Shown: positions 42,658-58,278 of the stretch, piece by piece
How positions within the stretch are numbered: position 1 is the first letter of the stretch
Layout: every line of letters starts with the position of its first letter
DNA from: Gliomastix tumulicola
Taxonomy: Eukaryota; Ascomycota; Sordariomycetes; Hypocreales; Bionectriaceae
Direction: 5' to 3'
Assembly: GCA_001599755.1 (NCBI GenBank)
Contig: BCHX01000003.1
Span: 558,001 to 622,000, forward strand
DNA: 64,000 nucleotides
Notes under the pieces: model-generated
What the model was told of the DNA's origin: nothing
What the model saw: the letters and a program-made list of their open reading frames with translations, nothing else
The model's database searches: none
Translations under genes and position numbers: made by a program

Positions 42658-45012
42658 GTTGAAGGGTGGGTTTGATGGATGAGGTTTGGGATGAATGTGA
42701 TGTAAGGTCAAGTAGGCCTGTGTGTTCTTGTTGAAAGCAGAGAGCTTGGTAGGTTGGCTAGGACTTGCGGTTGGATATAGATAGCGAGGTGATCAGGTAT
42801 CAGAAGCTACCAGATAAAGGGCGGCAGATGGCCACCTTTTATACCCCGATCCAAGCACGCAAGCAGCACTGCGACGCTCGAACCGGTTTACCCTCCCCAA
42901 GGACGCATGATACGACCATACGAGCAACCAACTCGCCCCCTCACCTCCTCCTCCTCCTCCTCCCACGCCAGCCCTCGCTTCTACATACATATCCCAAGCC
43001 GCGCCGCAGGGCCACCTCTACGTCACAGGCAGACGCCCGGTGGAGCTCCAGAGGCCGTTATAAGCACTTGTATTGGTGAAAGGCCTCGAGCAAAAGGAGG
43101 GGGGGCGCGACGCTTCTCGATGGAGGGCATTAACTCCTGCCGGGGCTGCAGTCGTACAGCGAGGACGCATGCCGGTGGCCCATATCTGCGCCGTCGCAGA
43201 CGCCTCTCATTCGTCCGGAGCGGTCCTCTGTGGAATGAGGCTTTAGGAGAGGAGACATCGGTAACTGGATGTGGAAAAAGGGGGTGTGGACGCGAGCGAA
43301 AGGGAAAAAAAAAAATAGAGGCAGCAGAGAGTGTTCCCATGGGGTCCCATCGTGCCCAGTTATTGGACGTCACATCCCGGGCAAGGGTGCCAATTCGCCG
43401 AGCCCGACTATATCGTATGGCGCCATACGCGGCCCAGTTATTAATGGGAAATAGTTCAGTTATTAAAAGCAAGCAGAGCGACAGCGTTCAATTGAAACGC
43501 GGACGGGAAGCTAGACTGGCTGGAGGCCAACGCGAGGCAGCTTATTGGGGGGGGGGGGNGCAAGATCGGAGACTTCGGGGGNGGGGGGGTTTGGCCACCG
43601 GTGGACGGACCAGAGTAACGGTAGAGGAGGGTACAGGATGGTGAAGAAAGAGGGGAAGCTGTTGTAAATGTCGCAGGTGATGAGGAGCGCGGAATTGCTG
43701 AGCCCTGCTGCCCAGCTGGCTGATGCTGATCGATCGGCGAGAGCATAGGGAGGGGTTCGTTGAAGCTTCGTCTTCCATGTCACTCATCAATTGGATGTCC
43801 ATGCGACATGGGAATCGTGTGAAAGCAAAAGGGGATGGAATGTCGCTATCAATTGATGCCGTGGTGCTAATTAATTAATCAATGGTGACGTCGACAAAAC
43901 ACCCTCAGCAGGACACTCGAGTATGCGGCCCATGCAGACGCATGCCACCACCCAACCGGATAATGTAACCACCCTGTGCTTACGCGCATTATCTACAGTG
44001 GGCTGGTCAGGAACACAATGTACATGTACCTTCACACGCCCATGGGCTCGACATGATTTACGTCGGCAAAAGCAACGACAGCAGATTGCCGACCAGGACA
44101 GGGCCGATCGTTGTCCAAGAGCGCAACATCGCCTCACGCGCCGAGACGCGCGACAAGTCCAGCGGAGCAATGATCAGCCCCTACACCACAAACGTGAGCG
44201 AATACATTGGACAGCATAGTTCAGCCAGAGCAAGCGCAGGAACGGCAAAAGCGGGCTGGGGTCGGCGGGTGGAAATCAGGGAACAGTTTGATCCAGAAAG
44301 AGGGCAGCCCTGTTCCACAGCTGTCGTCACCTATATTGGCTCGCCGTGCGAGGGCTCGTCGACGGGATCGGTGTCAGTGTTCTAGGCATGCGAACGGCGG
44401 CAGTCCATGGCCTATGGGTAAACCGACCATTTCCTGAAGGCCTGTCAGGTCTGTTTCCCTCCATCCCCGCCCCGTCCTTCTCCAGACGTTCGGTGGTGCC
44501 GTTGCTTTCGGCCGTAGTTTCGGTTGCGGATCACGGGTGCCGGAGGGTTCCACAACGGCGTGTCTTGAGTCCTGAAAATAGAGGAGACGAGGATGGAGGA
44601 GCAGGAGGAGAAACTGTGGGGGATCAACAGGCCAGGGCGAGAGACAGGCTGGAGGGGCTGTAAGCTGTTGAACTTGATGTGTCTTGGGCTGGAGGGACTG
44701 GAGGAGAGACACCTGCCATGTTTCATGTCGATGAAACCCTCTCTTCCAATCAACTAGCGCTGTCGATTTTTGTCTTTCCTTAGCTTCAGTCTGACGACGA
44801 AGAGGAAGACGCACCTCACGATCTCTGCCGAACAGCCAAGCCAAGCCGCTGACAAGGCCAGCTAGTCGAAGCTACGGAGTGTCAACTTCCCAGTTCCAGG
44901 CGGGGTAACGATGGATCAAAATGCATGAGCCTTGCATGGACTTGCTACTCGATCTGCATTGTCATTATTCATTAGTGAAATAACATTATGACACTCTCGT
45001 GTTCCGGGCTGT
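42658..45012. other. Gene-poor region with ambiguous G-tract bases
   Basis: About 2.35 kb without a supported gene. G-runs at 43547-43560 and 43577-43589 each contain an undetermined base (43559, 43582). An ATTAATTAATTAAT tract is near 43870. The first few hundred bases upstream of the methyltransferase include its promoter. Confidence 0.5.
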
Positions 45013-45936
45013 CTAGAGAGGAGAGCTCGCTTGCTTGTTTTCCTCTGCCCTACGCCTAAGCCGATCCCGGATAGCATACCGCCATTCCTTTGCAAGTTTA
45101 TACGTCAGGACCAGGAAGAATAGCAGGCCAGATACGACAGCAATGAGGAGCAGTATTATGCTGACAGCGAGGCTCAACAACTTGACGCCCCTCTCCAGGT
45201 CCGGCTCGAGCTGGGAGATGACCTGCAGGCTGCTGAGCGTGACCGACGCCAGGCCTATGAAGAAGAGGACCGGGGCGTAGAAGCGGGCAAAGTAGTCGCT
45301 ATAGTGGTACTGGATGCGGTGGTAGTGCGACCTCTGCAGCAGGATTCGCGAGTAAGAGTTGAGACGGGTGAGGCGGATCTCGCCGTACCAGTACCGAGGC
45401 GAGCAGTCCTGGTCCGAGATCGCAGAGAAGGGCGCGAGGAAGCGCACCAGCTCCGGCCAGGAGATACCGTCAGGGATGAGATGAGCCTCGCGGGCGACGC
45501 GGTAATCGGACTCGTGCTTGATCAGGCACGCATACGTCTTCAGAAACCCAAGGATGTCGGGATACAAGCCTGCGAGTGCTTCTCCCCAGGGATGGGGACG
45601 GCGATGTGCGTCATCCAGACCGCAAGAGAGCGGCCCGGTGAGCAGATACGCTGGCAGAGGTTTGATGAAGATACGGTCGTACGCCCAGATGAGGTGTAGC
45701 CTCGGTTCCTCTGTGACAATGATGGCGCGTCCTTTGACTGCCTGTCTGTGAAGAGCCGATATATTGGAGCTGTCCTGTTTTGACATCCACCAGAGGTGGC
45801 TGGATATCTTGTTGAGCGACTCGGGGACGAGGTCTTGCTGCAGGAAGTCGACAACTGCCTGTGTATCACTGAGCTTGATCAATGGCTGACCAGGGAGATA
45901 TTTCGACTCGTCGTAAAACTCGTTGAACATGCTCAT
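45013..45936 (-). CDS. DUF6601-like fungal membrane protein
   Basis: A single exon of 307 aa. Two strong hydrophobic helices near the C-terminus (about residues 217-235 and 250-275) flank a short loop, and a basic cytosolic tail follows. The N-terminal part has HLWWMSKQDSSNISALHRQ, GRAIIVTEEPRLHLIW and RIFIKPLPAYLLTG, which I associate with the fungal DUF6601 family. Members are sometimes mis-named subtilisin-like serine proteases, but no protease triad is visible. The function is unknown. Topology suggests a bulk N-terminal domain with a C-terminal hairpin in a membrane. Confidence 0.8.
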   Translation of the reverse strand: MSMFNEFYDESKYLPGQPLIKLSDTQAVVDFLQQDLVPESLNKISSHLWWMSKQDSSNISALHRQAVKGRAIIVTEEPRLHLIWAYDRIFIKPLPAYLLTGPLSCGLDDAHRRPHPWGEALAGLYPDILGFLKTYACLIKHESDYRVAREAHLIPDGISWPELVRFLAPFSAISDQDCSPRYWYGEIRLTRLNSYSRILLQRSHYHRIQYHYSDYFARFYAPVLFFIGLASVTLSSLQVISQLEPDLERGVKLLSLAVSIILLLIAVVSGLLFFLVLTYKLAKEWRYAIRDRLRRRAEENKQASSPL

Positions 45937-47418
45937 GTTGGGTCTCTCTCAATAATCTGCAATGACTGAATATGGCGGTGTTCGGTCCCACAAAGGTAGA
46001 CGATGCCGTGTCACCGCTTCACAAGTGTGACTGGCATCTGGACCTGCGGAGGAGTAGTGAAGCTATCACCTGCACTGCCATTGTGATGGGCCCAGGATTT
46101 GGTAAGGCAGACACCACCAACTTGCAGGCGCGTGCAGCCCATGCAGGCCAATCATTTGGGGGTCTTTAACCTACCTAGAACCACAACCTTCAAGACCTGA
46201 GAACATTTCAAATACTGCTGCTGCCCTTAATGGTGGTGCGACGCCCTATCAATCGTTAAATGTCAATATGACTTCAGTCGGCTCTCGACAACAAGATAGG
46301 TCACGGAGATAGCGAAGATAAGCTCTTCTCAGACAGACTCCTGATTCACCCTCTTTCATCCCCCGGACTGCAACTTGGCTCCGGTGCGACTCTTCGTGCC
46401 ACTGGTGATGGCCTCTCCGTTGGTCTCGTCAGCGTGATCGAGATTGGAATAGGGGACGCGAAGCCCCTGAACGCAAATCGTGGGGCAGCTGGAGTCCGAA
46501 TCAAGATTGGCGCATCTGATACCAGCCAATATCGCCACGTCACGCACGGAGTACTCTGTCCGTGGCACGAGTTTAGCGGTCGCTGGAGGTAGCGGCTCCT
46601 TATCAGCAGCGACGGGACACGTTACTCAGGGGCTGAAGTGGCGCGAGGATCCCTGGGCTTGGATTTTATGGTGGACACTCTCGAACTGCAGGCGCTATCG
46701 ACGGCGGTGGCAGACAAATAAAAAAGACACTCGTCGTTTGGCCCAAACATCGAATCAGAAGCAAACTGAAGAAGCAGATGACGAGAGATCGCCTATGAAG
46801 CAGACGGTTCTTGACATACCAATAAGATGTCTCGCTGCCAATTTTTAAGATACTGATTCTGCGGTAGGTAGCATTGCTCTTATCGCCCAAATGAATTATT
46901 CACAACTATTGGCGGTGCCCGCATTCATTCAAGGTTTCCCCGTTAGACTTCTTTTTTTGACTCCCACATGGCTGTTCACTGTGAACCTCTCTGGCTGGGT
47001 CTCCAGAACGCTATTTCCAGCGACAAAACGTCCCTAAAACTTCTGGCTGGCGCATCTCTAGGTCGCATCCGTCATCTTTCAATCACCTCGTATTTCTACA
47101 TGAAGCGTCCACTCCTTTTTCCTTAGTCCTCGCCTGCTCTAATTTCCTGGTGCCGAGTGCCTTTCTCCTCGTCCTTCCCCCTTTTCTTTTCCTATTCAGC
47201 GCCCTATTGACGCCTTAGTTCTGTCCTTTACCAATTCTACAGCCTCTTCCCGCGAGACGGAATCGCACCAGCCAAACGACACCAATGAGCGCCTAGTGGC
47301 TCGTGCTTGCCTCCTGGACTTTTTTTCGAGAGAGGGCCGTATACCCACCTCTTAACTCACCCCTGACAAGATCTCGACGCTCCCAGACTTGTCATCGTCA
47401 AATCCATCGACACCGCAC
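45937..47418. other. Promoter region of divergent DUF6601-like and GT15 genes
   Basis: About 1.5 kb with no supported gene. The final 250 bases before 47419 are CT-rich, like a fungal leader. An ACGGAGTA motif is at 46547-46554. Confidence 0.5.
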
Positions 47419-48979
47419 ATGATGGCAACGGGGAATACGCGCCTCGTGCGCTACATCGGTATCGCCATCTTCGTACGTATCCCTCTGTCCGCGTCTCTGC
47501 ATTAGATGGCGCTCCCTGGTTCCCGCGGCGCATACACGTGAGCTAACAAAGCACGTCCCTCACAGACCCTCGCGCTGTTCTACTTCGTCTCCCACTCCAA
47601 ATACGAGGGAGTCACCATCCCGACTGGTTCATTCTCAAAGGGTGGCAATCAGGCAGGAGGAGAGAACAAGCCGGCCGATCCGCAGCAAGACCCGGCCGTC
47701 GTCCAGCCCGGACCCGACGCTCCCCCCGCTGGCGATGGCGAGCCTCCCAAGGAAGCCGCTCCGGCAACGGCTGACCGCGACTCTTTCGGCGCGCACTCCA
47801 AGGAGATGATCGAGAAGCACGGCAGCGAGTTCCCCCTGGCTATGACACCCGAGGACCCTCACTGGGATGATCTGGTCGCCATTGATCCCGGCCCGAGGAT
47901 GAACGCCACCTTCGTTACTCTGGCCCGCAACAGCGACGTCTGGGAGATCGCCAAGTCCATCCGCCAGGTCGAGGACCGCTTCAACCGCCGATACAACTAC
48001 GACTGGGTCTTTCTCAACGACAAGCCCTTCGACGCCACCTTCAAGAAGGTCACCTCTTCCCTCGTCTCCGGCAACACGTTCTACGGCGAGATCCCGAACG
48101 AGCACTGGTCCTTCCCCGAGTGGATTGACCAGGAGAAGGCCAAGAAGGTGCGCGAGGACATGAAGGAGCGCAAGATCATCTACGGCGACTCGGTCAGCTA
48201 CCGCCACATGTGCCGATTCGAGTCTGGCTTCTTCTTCCGCCACCCTCTCATGATGAACTACGAGTACTACTGGCGCGTGGAGCCCTCCATCGAGCTCTAC
48301 TGCGACATCCACTACGACCCCTTCCGCGTCATGGTCGAGCAGAACAAGAAGTACAGTTTCGTCCTCAGTCTCTATGAGTACGTCGAGACGATCCCGACGC
48401 TCTGGGAGAGCACCAAGAAGTTCATGAAGAACCACCCCGAGCACATCGCCAAGGACAACTCGATGGGCTTCCTCAGCGATGACGGTGGTGAGACCTACAA
48501 CCGCTGCCACTTCGTACGTAACCCCCCTTTTTGATTGAGTCGCGCGGCACATCAGGCTAACATGCTTTCTAGTGGTCCAACTTTGAGGTTGGTAGCCTTG
48601 AGTGGCTCCGCAGCAAGGCTTACCTCGACTTCTTCGAGTCGCTAGACAAGGATGGCGGTTTCTTCTACGAGCGATGGGGTGATGCTCCCGTCCACTCCAT
48701 TGCCGCTGGCCTCCTCCTTGACAAGGACGAGCTTCACTTCTTCAACGACATTGCTTACTTCCACGTCCCCTTCACCCACTGCCCTACGGGTGAGAAGACG
48801 AGGCTGGCGCTGCATTGCCACTGCAACCCCAAGGACAACTTTGACTGGAAGGGTTACTCTTGTAAGTCTTGCATCCTAATGATCACTCGAGCAAACGCTG
48901 ACAAATACCAGGCACGTCGCGATACTTTGATATCAACGGCCTTGAGAAGCCCGAGGGCTTTGAGAACCAGCAGGACTAG
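47419..48979 (+). CDS. Glycosyltransferase family 15 alpha-1,2-mannosyltransferase (KRE2/MNT1/KTR family)
   Basis: Exons 47419-47472, 47566-48513, 48573-48861 and 48912-48979 join to 452 aa. It is a type II Golgi membrane protein with a short cytosolic tail, a membrane anchor (about residues 11-27) split by the first intron, then a Pro/Gly-rich stem (about 35-110). The catalytic domain has [46 protein letters not shown], the [14 protein letters not shown] core that holds the family's metal-binding and donor site, and [17 protein letters not shown] near the end. These enzymes transfer mannose from GDP-mannose to O- and N-linked glycans on cell-wall and secreted proteins. Two ATG codons in a row open the gene; the first is used here. 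Confidence 0.95.
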
Positions 48980-49419
48980 AGGTCCCATGAATGACATGCC
49001 AACTGTATCATACAAAACAGGATTCTTTCTTCTCTCATTGAATGGCTCAATGTTATTTGGTTTGTTTTTTCAAAGGACGGCAATGGTATTCCTAACGGTG
49101 CGGAGCGGCAAAAGGGGGAGCGATAGAATGACCGGGTTGAGTGCGATGCCAGCTTTCAACGCTTTGTGCGAACTTCCCATTTTTTGGTTTCAGAACTGAA
49201 GGGGCGCAAAGGGGTATATAGGTACGCTTTGGACAGTATTTGTCTTATGTATACATAATATATGGAGACGATCTTCATGACAGACCGTTTGAGGTGCCTC
49301 TGCAAGTCGTGCTCGCTTGCAGAAGATTAAATTCTATAGTACAATTCCAACGTACATGCTCTTGCTCCAATCAACCGTCATTCGGGGCAATCAATTCCTA
49401 GCCTCCTGCTGTCGCTCGT
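48980..49419. other. Intergenic region between convergent GT15 and uS12 genes
   Basis: About 440 bases of 3' UTR-like sequence, AT-rich in the middle. No gene is seen. Confidence 0.5.
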
Positions 49420-50048
49420 CTACCCAACAGTAGCCTTCTTGGGCTTCTTGGTACCGTATTTACTCCTGCTCGTAGATCGGTTGGCAACACCACCCTGTTC
49501 ACTCCCACGTTAGCAATCAATCCTGCGGGAAAAGATAATTCAAGGGACCAAATCCTCACCAGATCCAATGCTCCTCGCACAAGATGGTACCGCACACCGG
49601 GACAATCCTGCGACCTCCCGCCGCGAACGAGCACAACGCTGTGCTGCTGGATGTTGTGGCCCTCGCCGGGGATGTACGCCGTCACGACGTAGCCGCTGCT
49701 CAGCTTGACACGGGCAATCTTGCGCTCGCCCGAGTTGGGCTTCTTGGGCCGGACGACGCCGACACGCAGGCAGACGCCCTTCTGCGCGGGCGTCTGGGTC
49801 GCGGCCATGGCCGGGGAGATGGCGTGGCGGGCGCGCTTGCCCTTGCGGCAGCCGCGGAGGACCTGGTTGAGAGTCGCGTGGCGGGCGGGCGTCGTCGAGA
49901 AGGCTCGGGGGGCGGCGAGTCGAGTCTGCGGCTGCTGTGTTCGGAGCAGGGAGGAGAGGGCTGGCGTGGAGGTTCTCGCGGTTGCTGATGTGAAGAGGGC
50001 TCGCCTCGTCGGAGGCGAGAAGAGGTGGCGGACGATTGAGCCAGCCAT
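49420..50048 (-). CDS. Mitochondrial small ribosomal subunit protein uS12m (MRPS12)
   Basis: Exons 50048-49560 and 49494-49420 join to 187 aa. An Arg/Ser/Thr-rich N-terminus (about 1-55) is a mitochondrial targeting sequence. The conserved uS12 core follows: [32 protein letters not shown], and [17 protein letters not shown] with [15 protein letters not shown]. The last exon adds [16 protein letters not shown], the family's typical basic end. The protein sits at the decoding centre of the mitochondrial small subunit. It is head to head with a mitochondrial acyl-CoA dehydrogenase gene. Confidence 0.94.
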
Positions 50049-50608
50049 GTTGTGCGGTGAATTGATTTTGGCGTCGCGGACAATCGATGGCTTCTGTCGT
50101 CCCCCTAGGTCTCAAATCTCGAGATGGCATCAAAAAGTTGATAGCGCGACGGGGACCTACCTGACAGGGGGGTTCATCAGCTCACGTGACCCTCCTATCG
50201 TTCCGGGCTGATAATTCTCCGGCGCCGGGCCTTCACATGCGAAACGCACCTCTCCAAACCACCGAGAACAGCCTTCGTCAGCGGTCTCCCCAGGGCTTCC
50301 AATGAGGTAACTGAGGCCCCACCCCCCAGAACTCAGAACCCCAGTCTCCACCAGGGGATGGTTATCCTCGGCAGAAGCGCCCCTCCAGCTGCTCACAACC
50401 AGCAGCAGTAGCCGTGGCTTTTCTCGCTTCTCACCCTCCTCTCTCGGCCCAGGATTTGCATACCACACCGATGATCCGCTGACCGTGGCTATTGCTCTTT
50501 TTTGTTTCACCGTGTTTCGGTATAATTGACGTGAATTAGCCTGCTCTGCCCTGTCTATACTGCCAGTCCTCCCTCCAGCTCTTCGATACCTCCATCTCCA
50601 CAGACACA
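50049..50608. promoter_or_regulatory. Shared intergenic region of uS12m and acyl-CoA dehydrogenase
   Basis: 560 bases separate the two divergent start codons, and both products are predicted to be mitochondrial. No named site is claimed. Confidence 0.5.
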
Positions 50609-52093
50609 ATGTCGTCCTTCTCGAGGGTGTTGCGGCCTGCGCTCAGGAGCAGCCCTAGCCTGGCACGCAGGGCTCTTCCTGCCGTTGCCAGGCCCTCAAT
50701 CGCCCAGGCGAGCATGTAAGTCGGGCCATCCCATGGCCAATGCCAATGCCACGCGGCAGCGTCGCACTCTTCACATGCTAACCGGCTGCCACTCCTCCAG
50801 CCCTGCTGCCCGCCGCCTGTCCACGACGCCCGCCCTCCGCTCCGAGTCCGTCGACATCTCCGACATCCCGCCGACGCCCATCACGCACCTCTCCGAGGTG
50901 GAGGCCGCCATGGCCGACGCCGTGTCCAAGTTCTCCAACGAGGTCATCCTCCCGCGCGTCCGCGACATGGACGAGGCCGAGGCCATGGACCCGGCCGTCG
51001 TGGAGCAGCTCTTCGAGCAGGGGCTCATGGGCGTCGAGATCCCCGAGGAGTACGGCGGCGCGGGCATGAACTTCACGGCGGCGATTGTCGGCATCGAGGA
51101 GCTCGCGCGCGTGGACCCGAGCGTCAGCGTCCTTGTCGACGTGCACAACACGCTGTGCAACACGGCCGTGCTCAAGTGGGGGTCCGAGGAGGTCAAGCGG
51201 AAGTGGCTGCCGCGGCTGGCCACCGACACCGTCGCCTCCTTCTGCCTGTCGGAGCCCGTGTCCGGCTCGGACGCGTTCGCGCTCGCGACCAAGGCGACGG
51301 AGACGGAGGACGGGTTCACCATCTCGGGCGGCAAGATGTGGATCACCAACTCGATCGAGTCGAGCTTCTTCATCGTCTTCGCCAACCTCGACCCGGCCAA
51401 GGGCTACCGCGGCATCACGGCCTTCATCGTCGAGAAGGGCACGCCCGGCTTCACCATCGCCAAGAAGGAGAAGAAGCTCGGCATCCGCGCCAGCAGCACC
51501 TGCGTCCTCTCCTTCGACGACGTCCACATCCCCAAGGCCAACCTCCTCGGCGAGCGCGGCCAGGGCTACAAGTACGCCATCAATCTCCTCAACGAGGGCC
51601 GCATCGGCATCGCCGCCCAGATGACCGGGCTCGCCCTCGGCGCCTTCGAAAACGCTGTCAAGTACGTCTGGAACGACCGCAAGCAGTTCGGCTCCCTCGT
51701 CGGCGAGTTCCAGGGCATGCAGCACCAGATCGCCCAGTCGTACACCGAGATCGCCGCCGCCAGGGCCCTCGTGTACAACGCCGCGCGCAAGAAGGAGGCT
51801 GGTGAGGACTTTGTGCGGGACGCCGCCATGGCGAAGCTGTACGCTTCGCAGGTCGCGGGCCGCGTGAGCGGGCTGGCCGTGGAGTGGATGGGCGGTATGG
51901 GTTTTGTCCGTGAGGGTCTCGCTGAGAAGTTCTGGCGTGACAGCAAGATTGGTGCCATCTACGAGGGCACGAGCAATATCCAGTCAGTTCCCTCCCGTTC
52001 TCGTTGTCTCATTGTCAGAGAACAGCTATGCTAACATTGTGAATCAGGCTCAACACCATCGCCAAACTTCTCCAGAAGGAGTACACCACCTAA
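50609..52093 (+). CDS. Mitochondrial short/branched-chain acyl-CoA dehydrogenase
   Basis: Exons 50609-50715, 50801-51982 and 52048-52093 join to 444 aa. The N-terminus (MSSFSRVLRPALRSSPSLARR) is an Arg/Ser-rich mitochondrial presequence. The body shows EEYGGAGMNFTAAIVGIEEL, FCLSEPVSGSDAFAL (the first family signature), KMWITNSIESSFFIVF, RGQGYKYAINLLNEGRIGIA and QFGSLVGEFQGMQHQIA (the second signature region). The end has [26 protein letters not shown], in which the catalytic Glu of the family lies in YEGTSNIQ. It uses FAD and electron-transfer flavoprotein to oxidise short or 2-methyl-branched acyl-CoA, as in isoleucine breakdown. Closest to ACADSB, judged from memory of the family. Confidence 0.92.
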
Positions 52094-52739
52094 TCAAACT
52101 AGAGAACGTATCTCACCATACCAACCCAAGAATATCAGGCGTCTTAAAGGCGATTTTCAATAGGCACGGCTGGATTGCTAGATCTGCTATTCCCACGGCT
52201 TTGCAGACTATGCTTGTCAGGTCATAGAGAAAGATTTTTGGAATACGCCGAGTTGGATAGGTTTCGCAAGGAGTTCAAAGAATGTTTGCTTGCAATGAAT
52301 AAATCAATGTCTATCTGCTCTTCTCTGCGTCTATAACTCATCCGTCATCATCCCTACATCGTACCAACTTAACCAAAAGCACACCACGATCAGTCACGAA
52401 CGATAACGTCAAAAATCAAACAACAGTAAGCTCCCTCTTCTTCTCATTCATTTCATAATCAAGAACACCTGGATATTTCTTTTCGACGCCTGCTATAGTT
52501 TCCATGACCAGGTCCAATCAATAAAATCAAAGGCAATCATTATAGATGGTGGTGTGCACCTCGCCTCCCTCGCCACCCATTTCCTTTCCTCTTCTTATCA
52601 ACGCCAGCTTCTTTCTGGCGTTGCATCGTCTCGGAATCACGCTGGCCATGTCCATATAGATCGGAATTTCGTTCGTCGCCGGGAGCTCTAAATGAATGAA
52701 AGAAAATGAAGCATGCTTAAGGAGAGTCTAGAGAGTGCT
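52094..52739. other. Intergenic region between convergent genes
   Basis: About 650 bases, AT-richer than flanking exons, compatible with long 3' UTRs. No gene is seen. Confidence 0.5.
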
Positions 52740-56678
<3,939 letters not shown>

Positions 56679-58278
56679 GGCGGGCGTGGTGTCGGCGCGA
56701 TCCGTTCGCGCGAGACGGGTTGGTTGTTTTGTGTGGGTTGCTCAGGACTGTTGTTGGGAGGGAGGGGGGGAACTTGGACCACTGTTCAGGCACGAAGACA
56801 CTGCGTCGTCATTCAGGCTCCCGACAAAAAAGCACTACAAAGCAGGCCGTCAAAATGCAACCGGACCAAATCCAAACATATGCGGATTCGGCACCAGAAG
56901 ACAGGATAGTACAAAAGTGGAGAGTAGGGAGGAGGAGATTTGTCCCCGGCGAAGCGAAGCTGAAGAGAGAGGAGGGGAGGAGGGGAAAATTATGCTCGAC
57001 CGCGCAGCAGCTGGGGCACGAGACTGCGGGCGAGGCGAGTCACAAGGACGAATTGCCTCTGGCGTCCCGGTTTGGTAGGGGGGAGGGAAAATATGCAGGA
57101 GACTGCACGCAATCGGGGCGTTGCAGGACGGACGGGGGGAGGCTGGGGAGGAAGTTGTTGACATCAAGTGGAAGAAGTCAAATTGGTGAGGGATGTCGTC
57201 AGTGATGTGATATGGGCTGCGCTGCTGGATTTGGTGGATTTGGGGGGGTTACGCAGCCGTAGCCTGAACCCCGCTACAGAGTCCTACTGGATGCCGCTCA
57301 GGTGTTAAGGCTCCTAACCTGAAGCTTCCCGGCGTCGGGTTGCACGCCCAGAGCTCCCTCTTAGTGCTGCGCCAAAACGAGATGCTTCGCCTCGGCCGTC
57401 TTCATCCTCTCGTATCGAAAGAAATTCTCATCCATCTGTCCTGAGCTTTCGTGCTTCGATAATGGGGTGCTTCCCCAGCAACAGCCGCCGCCACGCCGTT
57501 GGGAACGGAAGCCACCGCCATCAGAGGACACATACCCGACAAGACACAGCTCCCCTCCCAAGGTTGCCTGGCGATAACAAAGACATCCAATCCGATCCAG
57601 TGGTGCTACACGCACCGCCTCAACCCTCGCAATCACACAAGGGGAAACCGACCGCCCTCCCTGTTCCTAGTGGAGGATTCGCGAAATACCGGCCCCCACT
57701 GCGTTGATGATGATTGCCCTGATCCGTTCAATCGTGCAGCCAGATGTCACCTCCAAGTCCTAGAGCCAGGGGCCATGACACACCCATTGCGCGAGCACAG
57801 GTAGGACTGTGAACACGAACACGAGGCGCACGTTCATAGCGTTGGGTCCCTCCAGCCGCCTTGCCAGAGACGCTTCCACCCCAGAATAACGCCCGTAAAT
57901 GCGCCATCACCGTGGCGACAGACTCGGCTCCTCAATGCCCAACGCCTCCCGTGCCTGATGGAATCCATCTCTTGATTCCAGCTTCCAAGCCACCGTTCCA
58001 GATGTTGGAACCCGACTTCAGGCTCCTTCAGCGATGGTGGGGTAAAAAAGAGCTTTCTTGGTGGGGCTTATCGGAGAGCTTCGGCAGTTGCGTCACCGTT
58101 CGAGTTTCTGGCAGAGGCCCCGCTACCCTAGACAATCTCGAGCTTGTGATATCGACAACCAGATCTCTTAAGGCGACCTTGGCAATCTTGAATTTCAGTC
58201 ATCTTCATTGCTCCAACCAGGCATGCTATTTGCTTTTTAATCTTCTTTGTGAAAAATGATTGATTCATACACAGCTTC
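56679..58278. other. Promoter region of PKC1 and 3' region of the Zn2Cys6 gene
   Basis: About 1.6 kb with no supported gene. Overlapping frames at 56724-57205 lack motifs. The 300 bases next to PKC1 are probably its long leader. Confidence 0.5.

Noticed and set aside
47635..48552. 305-codon minus-strand frame opposite the GT15 gene
   Set aside because: It is an antisense shadow, rich in Val/Leu/Asp/Glu, caused by GC-biased third positions of the real gene.
50778..51725. 315-codon minus-strand frame opposite the acyl-CoA dehydrogenase
   Set aside because: It is the antisense shadow of a strongly codon-biased exon and has no motif of its own.
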